NCBI GenBank assembly: GCA_029817715.1
Contig: JARUPY010000607.1
Location: forward strand, 5,332,001 to 5,396,000
Origin: Melastoma dodecandrum
Taxonomy: Eukaryota > Streptophyta > Magnoliopsida > Myrtales > Melastomataceae
DNA length: 64,000 nucleotides
Reading direction: 5' to 3'
In this document: one piece after another, positions 57,691 through 64,000 of the stretch
Numbering within the stretch: the stretch's first letter is position 1
How the letters are laid out: each line of letters starts with the position of its first letter
The notes under the pieces: model-generated
Database searches by the model: none
Told to the model about the DNA's origin: nothing
Seen by the model: only the letters and a program-made list of their open reading frames with translations
Program-made: the position numbers and the translations under genes

Positions 57691-58930
57691 GTCTTAGTCT
57701 ACGTTCTCAGTAATGCGTCCAAATAAAAGAGAGAAAGCAGAGGAACAGAAGAGAGAAAAGGAAGAGGCTCTAAGTAAAGTCTACTTCTGCTGTTTTTCGC
57801 ACTTGGTTAGCCTTTCGGCTATTCCCGCATCGTGGATTTAGCCGGTTCAATTTCTTCCTATACTTCTTGTTTCCTTCTGCCTGCTCGCTATGAGGGTCAG
57901 GCAGGAATAGGTCAGCCCAGGAATGCCTATGGTTTGGCATATTGGGCAATCGCCTATGCATTCCTAAGAAGCTGACAGAGGCGGGGCGACCGGTGAATAC
58001 CTCCGGTCTGTCTTACTAAGCCTCCGCTCCCTCTTCCCTGGAGTCTTACAGAGGCAAATCAACTTGTGAATACTTACGGTCTGTCTCACTTGGCCAAGAG
58101 GAAACTCACAGGCCCGGACATAGTCAACTTCCTGCCTGGCGAGGTCAGTATGCTGTAATGTCCGATGATGGAGATGATAAATCCCCGGGATCTTTAGTTG
58201 CTCCATAAAGAGATTTGGGCCATCTGCAACAATACATAGCTGGCTAAACAGTCTTCTAACGTTGTCCAGGCTTTGGATTGCACATGGAGGCCGTATCTCA
58301 CGGGGGGAATAATGTTGCGAAATGATCCTTCTTCGCCAAAGAATAGGGCAAATAAGGAAAAAAGGAAATCAGCCACAGCGTTTTCTTTCAAGGATCTAGT
58401 AGGACGAAGGTATCTTGATGCTAGGATGAACAGCCGCTTGACTTTAGGTGGCTGAAGGTCGTCACCCTCATACCTCCAGAGCAGGCTTTGGGTTATGCGT
58501 CTCTCGTTAGGAAAGTGGTAAAGAGAATCACTTTTTATTGGAAGATCCATAGAGACCTTCCAACAGAAAGAAAGGAAGACTTCTCCAGGAAGCTAAGCTG
58601 AGAAACTAGTATTGAAAAAGAAACTAAAGACTTAGAAATCTTGGGGTTGAGAAGTGTGGTTTCTTCAGGAAGTTCGCGAGAGAATTTAAAGGACGGATTG
58701 AGGAGGAATAGTAATAAGTCTGGAAGTCTCGAGGGAAGAAGATGAAGAGCTTTCCTCTCGGGAAGGGAAAGAAGGCAAAAGGTCTGTACGTAACGGCAGG
58801 AAGATGAAAAGTTTTCTCCTGCGGAAATATCATTTTGCAGAAACGATGTCTTTTCTGATAGAGAATCAAATATTTGATTTATTGAAGCGCGTAACGTCAG
58901 AAGTGCTCAGGCGACGTAAGTCCCCTCAGC
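57691..58930. other. Non-coding remnant of the gypsy interior
   Basis: No recognisable pol sequence. It contains two diverged copies of an ACAGAGGC...GTGAATAC...CGGTCTGTCT unit (about 57970–58090). Minus-strand frames of up to 118 codons look accidental. Confidence 0.5.
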
Positions 58931-58942
58931 AAAAAAGGGGGG
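58931..58942 (+). other. Polypurine tract of the gypsy element
   Basis: AAAAAAGGGGGG, 4 bp before the 3' LTR. It is the plus-strand primer site for reverse transcription. Confidence 0.85.
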
Positions 58943-58946
58943 CTTA

Positions 58947-60107
58947 TGTTGACATGCGACTAACGTGCAAGCTATCTTGGGCCTAATTCTGACAAAGCCC
59001 ACAAAAGCCCACAGCCGAGACAAACATATCAGGCTTGCGCCTATGGGAGGAAATCTACAAAGGCAGAATAGTAACCTTATAATCAATGGCTTGCGCCTGG
59101 GATACGAAGTCTACAGGCTTGCGACTGGGACACGAAGTCTGCAGGCTTGCGCCTATAGAGGATATTAAGACTATAGGCCTGCGTCTGCAAGAGACACGTG
59201 TCAAAGAAAAACGGTTCCACGGCCCCGAGATAATTGGGACTTGTTACCCACGCATAATACTAGCACACGTCTTAAAGATAATCAATTAAACCCGAAGTCA
59301 GGGGAGCTGATCCACGATCAAATAAATGAGAATCAGTTAATTCCGAGATTCTTGGGGTAAGTTGAGTCTGGAAGATCTTCAGAAGGTCGTAACAGTCCGA
59401 GTATAAAAGGAGGAGATCTTCCTCAGAGAAGATCACGATCAAAATAGCCAACAGAAGCTTATCTTGCTCGTCACCCCTTAGCGTAGTTGTTAGGATTCCC
59501 CGACCTGGGCGAGACCCTTAAGGTTTCATTGGTCTTCACTTCCACCATCAGAGTGAGCAACCGTAGCTCTGATAACAAACCTTCCGCCTTCACCTCCGCC
59601 ATCAGAGTGAGCAACCGTAGCTCTGATAACAAACCTTCCGCCTTCACCTCCACCATCAGAGTGAGCAACCGTAGCTCTGATAACAACCCTCCGCCTTCAC
59701 TTCCACCATCAGAGTGAGCAACCGTAGCTCTGGTAACAGCTCTCCGCCTTCGACACTTCCGCCAGGGTAGATCACCGCAGCCTTGGCACCCACGTCTGTC
59801 TCAGCACTCGACCGTACCCAGTCCACCAAGCCCAGCAGTTAAGTTCTGCCACCCGAGGAGCGCAAGCCTGCAGCGTTCCACCATCAAGTCTACTACAACG
59901 CTCCAAGTCTGTGGAGCACTATAACTAGTCTACGTCTTTACCACCGTCCTTGTTTTGCTTTTATGACTATAAGCGTTCTTTACTTCTTGTAAAAAACTGT
60001 TTGCATTCAATCAAATTCTTCAATTACTTACTGGCGACCACATCTATAAAATCCCTGTGAGTCTTATTGCCAAATATTTTCGACGTGATCCGTTTCCAAC
60101 GCGTACA
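58947..60107 (+). repeat. 3' LTR of the gypsy element
   Basis: 1,161 bp, near-identical to the 5' LTR apart from scattered substitutions and two fewer 28-bp units. Confidence 0.92.
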
Positions 60108-60112
60108 GTAAC

Positions 60113-62196
60113 AAACCTCGCGTCGAAATGCATCTCCCTTTTAAGTCGTGTATGAAAATTAGCTAAACGCATGCTAACTTCTTTACGTATTTAAAGACTT
60201 AAAAGTGGGAATTCAAAGAAACATCGTATTAGAAAGAAAACACTTGTATGGCAGTGTCTATTAATTATATTATAAAGTTGGACTTAAATAATGTTTTGTA
60301 ATGAAATGGTTCAGTCTAGCGGTTTTGTCAGTACGATGCACGTACGCCTCAAGACCTACCTGTCACCACATAATTCTCTGTAACAAAAAAAAACAAATGT
60401 AACTATTTTAAATAGGATGAGATTTAATTAAATTAAAAAATTCATAAAAGGAAGAAACAAAACTTGGTCGGCCTAAAACGAAGACACCCCGCTAAATAAT
60501 TATGAAAAAAATAATAATCAGAGGAAGTACAACAGGGCAGTTGTTACAGATAACTAACTAATAAACAAATAACTCCTCTCCTCTCGACTTTATTATTACC
60601 GACAGACAGCCTTCTCAAACGACAATCTTTTTATCGAACTATTGTCGCGCATTTATCTTTTTTTTTTTTTTTACTCTGTTGGTTTAGATACGTGTCCCTC
60701 ATTGTACCCCTCCACAATTTTATTATTATTATTATTATTGATGCAGAATTTTGAGGGATCCATTTCATAAAGTTTTATATATATATATATCTGAATTTGA
60801 TGGTGATGATACCTAAACATTAGAGTTCTTAGACATACCGTAAATACGAAAAGGAGGACATCACGGCCATAATTAATCACAATGAACATTTGATTACCAA
60901 ACGTGTTGAACAGATTTAAAAACAAAAACAAAAATAATTAATAAAAATAACAGCTTTTGGCGGCTACTTTATAGATTCCCTTTCCTTTCTGTTCTTTTAT
61001 TTTTTATTTTTTATAATAAAGAATCTGTGAATAACGTCACACGCGAAACGTGCAGGTCGATGTGGATTAGGGGTCCCAAAATTTTCTCCAACTTGTGAAA
61101 TTTATAATTACTACAGAAAGTTTTGAAGGTCGAAAATATTTGACAATTTATTGAAAACTGGAGAAAATTAGCGTACCTCTTAAGAGAGACATATGATAGA
61201 TAATTCCAAGCAAACGATGTGTTATCGTTCGCCTCTTGATATGAGTGCATGTAAGTCAAGTTCAGTCGAAGGATAAATTATACGCCACGTATCCTCAAAT
61301 AAATACGTATAATTCTCAGTTTGGTTAAATTCTCTAATACTGGTTCTATGTATTTCGCCTGATTATGTTCGTGTTTGGTCGGTCATCAGGTTGGACCCAA
61401 AAATTTCCATGTGTCTGACGCCTTCTAGATAGAAAATGATTTTTAATAAATAAATAAGAATTCGACCGAACCGAATGTAAGTCCAACTTTACTGAAAGTT
61501 GTGAGCCCAATGTTATGGTATGGTCAACATTTGCATGTAAAACATTTCAAATGTTGGCTACACAGGAAAGTTGTTCTTACCTAACTTTGAATGCAAGTGT
61601 GTCTCTGGGACAATCTTATCTCTCATGATAAAATAAAAAAAAAAATAAAAAAATCTTATATTAGCCCCAATGGGGACATAAATCAAGAAATGGACCTCTT
61701 CGTATTTACTCTCACATTTCTATGAGATCCCTGCTGTTGTTGATCTTGTTGTTGGTGTAAGCCACAAGAAAAAGAAGAGGGACGGACTATAACTGCAAAA
61801 AGTTCGAATAATTATCACATGACAAGATCAAACAACTAATTGCTTGTTTCACTTAGTGAAATAAAAATTTATTGATAAGAAAAAGATGCCGCCTTTTCTT
61901 TTTATTTTTCTTATTTATTTAATTGAATAGTAGTATGTCTAATAATGTCTGTCTTGGGCTTATCACTTCTTCCGTGTTTGTTTGTTTTCATTCCTCCCTT
62001 CCACTGCTTTCTTTCTCCTTCTCCTTTCGTCTTCCTCCTCTCCTATTTCTGTCTGTCTGGCTCTTAAATCTCCTTTCCTTCTTCTTCTTATTATTATATT
62101 TTACCTGGAGCTGGCAACTCAGTCAGCTCCCCCCCCCTCCCCCCAAAAAAAAAAAGTTTCTTCCTTTCCGTACTTTGTGATTCCTTCCCGGCTGGG
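60113..62196. other. AT-rich intergenic DNA and ARF upstream region
   Basis: No gene seen. Simple repeats: T-run at 60659–60672, (ATT)n near 60719–60739, (TA)n near 60776–60790. A C/T-rich stretch at about 61975–62110 and a C/A homopolymer block at 62129–62155 precede the ARF leader. Confidence 0.55.
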
Positions 62197-62461
62197 ATGA
62201 TGGAACAACAACAACATGGGATTGCGTCTGAGCTGCTGCTGTTGATTTTGTGATCTTCGTCCGAAGAAAGGAAGGAAGCAAGGGACCCCTGTCGATGCCT
62301 CCTTTTGTGTTGTAGTTCTCTGGCGGAAGGAGGCGGTCGGTGCAACTGCATTTGGCCACCAAGATTGGATTTGTTTTGGTCGGCAGCTGAAGTTCCGGAG
62401 GAGGGTCAATTTCGTTTTCCTTGACGACATGGGTCGGAGTTGGGATTTCGTTTCCTGGTGA
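62197..62461 (+). promoter_or_regulatory. Three upstream ORFs in the probable ARF leader
   Basis: ATG-initiated frames at 62197–62253 (18 codons), 62295–62315 (6 codons) and 62429–62461 (10 codons) precede the main ATG at 62517. All end before it. Upstream ORFs are known to control translation of some ARF mRNAs. Whether all three lie in the transcript is inferred. Confidence 0.5.
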
Positions 62462-62516
62462 AGTGGTCCATTGGTTTCCTTTTGGGGGTAGGGGTTGTTG
62501 GAGATTGGTGAAGAGT

Positions 62517-63922
62517 ATGAAGGCTCCTCCTCCTTCTACTGGGTTTATGACGGGAGCTGGAGAAGGTCGGTTGCTCTCGATTCCTCGTAATTAGTTGTTT
62601 TATTTTTTGTTTTTGATTGATTGTTTTGGGGGCGTGTAGTTTTTGTTTGAAGTGATTTGGGTTTTTGGAGGTCTCATCTGGGTTGTGTTCACTATTTCAT
62701 CCCAATTTCACCTGCAAAATGTTCGGTACGAGTCAATTGGTTTCGCTTTGATGTGTGGAGCTCCAGTGGTGATTTCTCTTGAGATTAGTCCGTTATATTA
62801 CTCGGCCCGACCCCAGATCACAAACCTAAGCCACCTACGTCTAGCAGTCCGATCGATTCACTACAGAAAGGCTTAATTCTAGCGATAGTTCATCTCGTTT
62901 CTAGTGATGAGATGTTGGCCAAAAGATGGATGATCTTGGATATGGGCGGCCCTCTGATGTGATCTGGTCGATTTTCGACCATCTGCAGAGATTTTAATAG
63001 CTTTCGATGTTGTTCAGAATGGTTTATGAGGACTTGGTGACTTTTTCAAACAGGGGAGAAGAAGGCCATAAACTCGGAGCTATGGCATGCCTGCGCGGGG
63101 CCGTTAGTTTCTCTACCTCCGGTGGGCAGTCTCGTTGTCTACTTCCCGCAAGGCCACAGCGAGCAGGTATGTTCGCCTTGTCTGCTTTAATGAATTATTT
63201 CCCGGTGGTGCCAAAGCATTGTTTTATGAATTATCTTCGATTTTGTTTCCGTTTCCCTTGGGCCTTGTCAGGTTGCAGCGTCCATGCAGAAGGAGACAAC
63301 TTGCGTTCCGAGCTACCCGAATCTTCCTTCCAAATTGATTTGTCTCCTACACAACTTCACTATGCACGTATGTGATGTTATTGCTTGATCATTCAAGAGT
63401 CTGAAGATGGATTGAAAATATTGAACTGTCATGTTTCCTGTGATATTGTTTTTCACAGGCGGACCCTGAGACGGAAGAAGTTTATGCTCAGATGACGCTT
63501 CAACCCGTTAACAATGTAGGTCCGCGTTTACATAAATGAGCCGCTTCACCCCCCTTGTTTGATTTCTCTTTTTGTGATTACCTAATTCGTTTCAACAGTA
63601 CAACCAGACAGCTTTGCTAATATCTGATATGGGCCTCAAGCACAGTAGGCAGCCTGCAGAATTCTTCAGCAAGACTCTGACGGCAAGCGACACGAGCACC
63701 CACGGTGGATTCTCCGTTCCTAGAAGAGCGGCAGAGAAAATATTCCCTCCTCTCGTGAGTTCCTGTTTGTGTCTGGATAGTTCCTAGCCTGTTTTTGTTA
63801 AACGCCTCAAGATGATTACGAGAAATATGTTCTCCAGGACTTCTCATTGCAACCACCGGCTCAGGAGCTCACAGCTAGAGACTTGCATGACAACTCATGG
63901 ACGTTTAGGCATGTTTATCGAG
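62517..63922 (+). CDS. Auxin response factor, ARF7/ARF19-like (5' part, cut by window end)
   Basis: A nuclear transcription factor that binds auxin response elements (TGTCTC-type). Six exons in phase: 62517–62565, 63054–63166, 63272–63367, 63459–63515, 63599–63754, 63838–63922. The last donor is present, so the gene continues past 64000. The encoded part starts [20 protein letters not shown]. It then holds the dimerisation/B3 start typical of ARFs: [107 protein letters not shown]. The VAASMQKET and SDMGLK..RQPAEFF patterns point to the ARF7/19 clade of activators rather than ARF6/8 or ARF5. FFSKTL has Ser where FFCKTL is usual. No damage is visible. Confidence 0.92.
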
Positions 63923-64000
63923 GTAATATTCTTGACAATGCATCAATTTGTTTTCTTGATTGAATCAGGCACTTGGATGAAAGCGAAGATGTGACTAGTG

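Larger units (their letters stand above)
51612..60107 (+). mobile_element. Ty3/gypsy LTR retrotransposon, internally deleted
   Basis: A complete-ended element with two near-identical LTRs (51612–52827 and 58947–60107) and a perfect 5-bp duplication GTAAC (51607–51611 and 60108–60112). The interior has gag, aspartic protease and the first part of reverse transcriptase on the plus strand, then about 1.2 kb of non-coding remnant. RNase H and integrase are missing. Several frames are broken, so it is non-autonomous. High LTR similarity implies a fairly recent insertion. Protease and RT style (DNGAT, WVVMPFGLKNAGATYQR) suggest the Tat-type branch, but this is not certain. Confidence 0.93.

Noticed and set aside
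58194..58550. 118-codon minus-strand ORF inside the gypsy element
   Set aside because: Opposite to the element, no recognisable domain, sits in a deleted, degraded interior.

Overview
This is a gene-poor, transposon-rich stretch of flowering-plant (probably eudicot) nuclear DNA. The evidence is GT–AG introns, plant-specific gene families (sucrose synthase, FYVE-type FAB1, a B3-type auxin response factor, DUF630/632), AT-rich intergenic DNA and typical plant retroelements. The species cannot be named from the sequence alone.

Layout: 1–3.2 kb, a decayed plant-mobile-domain (PMD) pseudogene (-) abutting a small decayed pararetrovirus fragment. 4.6–11.0 kb, an apparently intact 11-exon FAB1 phosphoinositide 5-kinase gene (-). 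12.0–21.6 kb, a cluster of terminal-inverted-repeat elements: a foldback element with palindromic repeats, two MITE-like elements, a GH9 endoglucanase pseudogene, and a Pack-MULE with a perfect 9-bp target duplication. The Pack-MULE carries part of a DUF630/632 (NRG2-like) gene and is itself split by a solo LTR. 21.66–30.32 kb, an 8.66-kb endogenous pararetrovirus with long open frames. It is bounded by inverted arms and a perfect 9-bp duplication, which is unusual because caulimovirids lack integrase. 31.5–35.1 kb, an intact 10-exon sucrose synthase gene (+). 35.9–38.8 kb, a truncated Ty3/gypsy element (-) whose LTR carries GC-rich minisatellites. 40.7–44.0 kb, an intact 10-exon DEAD-box helicase gene (RH17-like, +). 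44–51 kb, AT-rich DNA without recognisable genes. 51.0–51.4 kb, the 3' end of a copia element. 51.6–60.1 kb, a complete-ended, internally deleted Ty3/gypsy element with both LTRs and a 5-bp duplication. 62.2–64 kb, the 5' end of an ARF7/ARF19-like gene (+), cut by the window edge.

The four good host genes (FAB1, sucrose synthase, RH17-like helicase, ARF) are unrelated housekeeping or regulatory genes and show no sign of acting together. Exon models were built by eye from splice dinucleotides, phase continuity and family alignment recalled from general knowledge; no database search was run. The main item for follow-up is the pararetrovirus locus at 21655–30327, which looks like a virus genome inserted as a TIR transposon.
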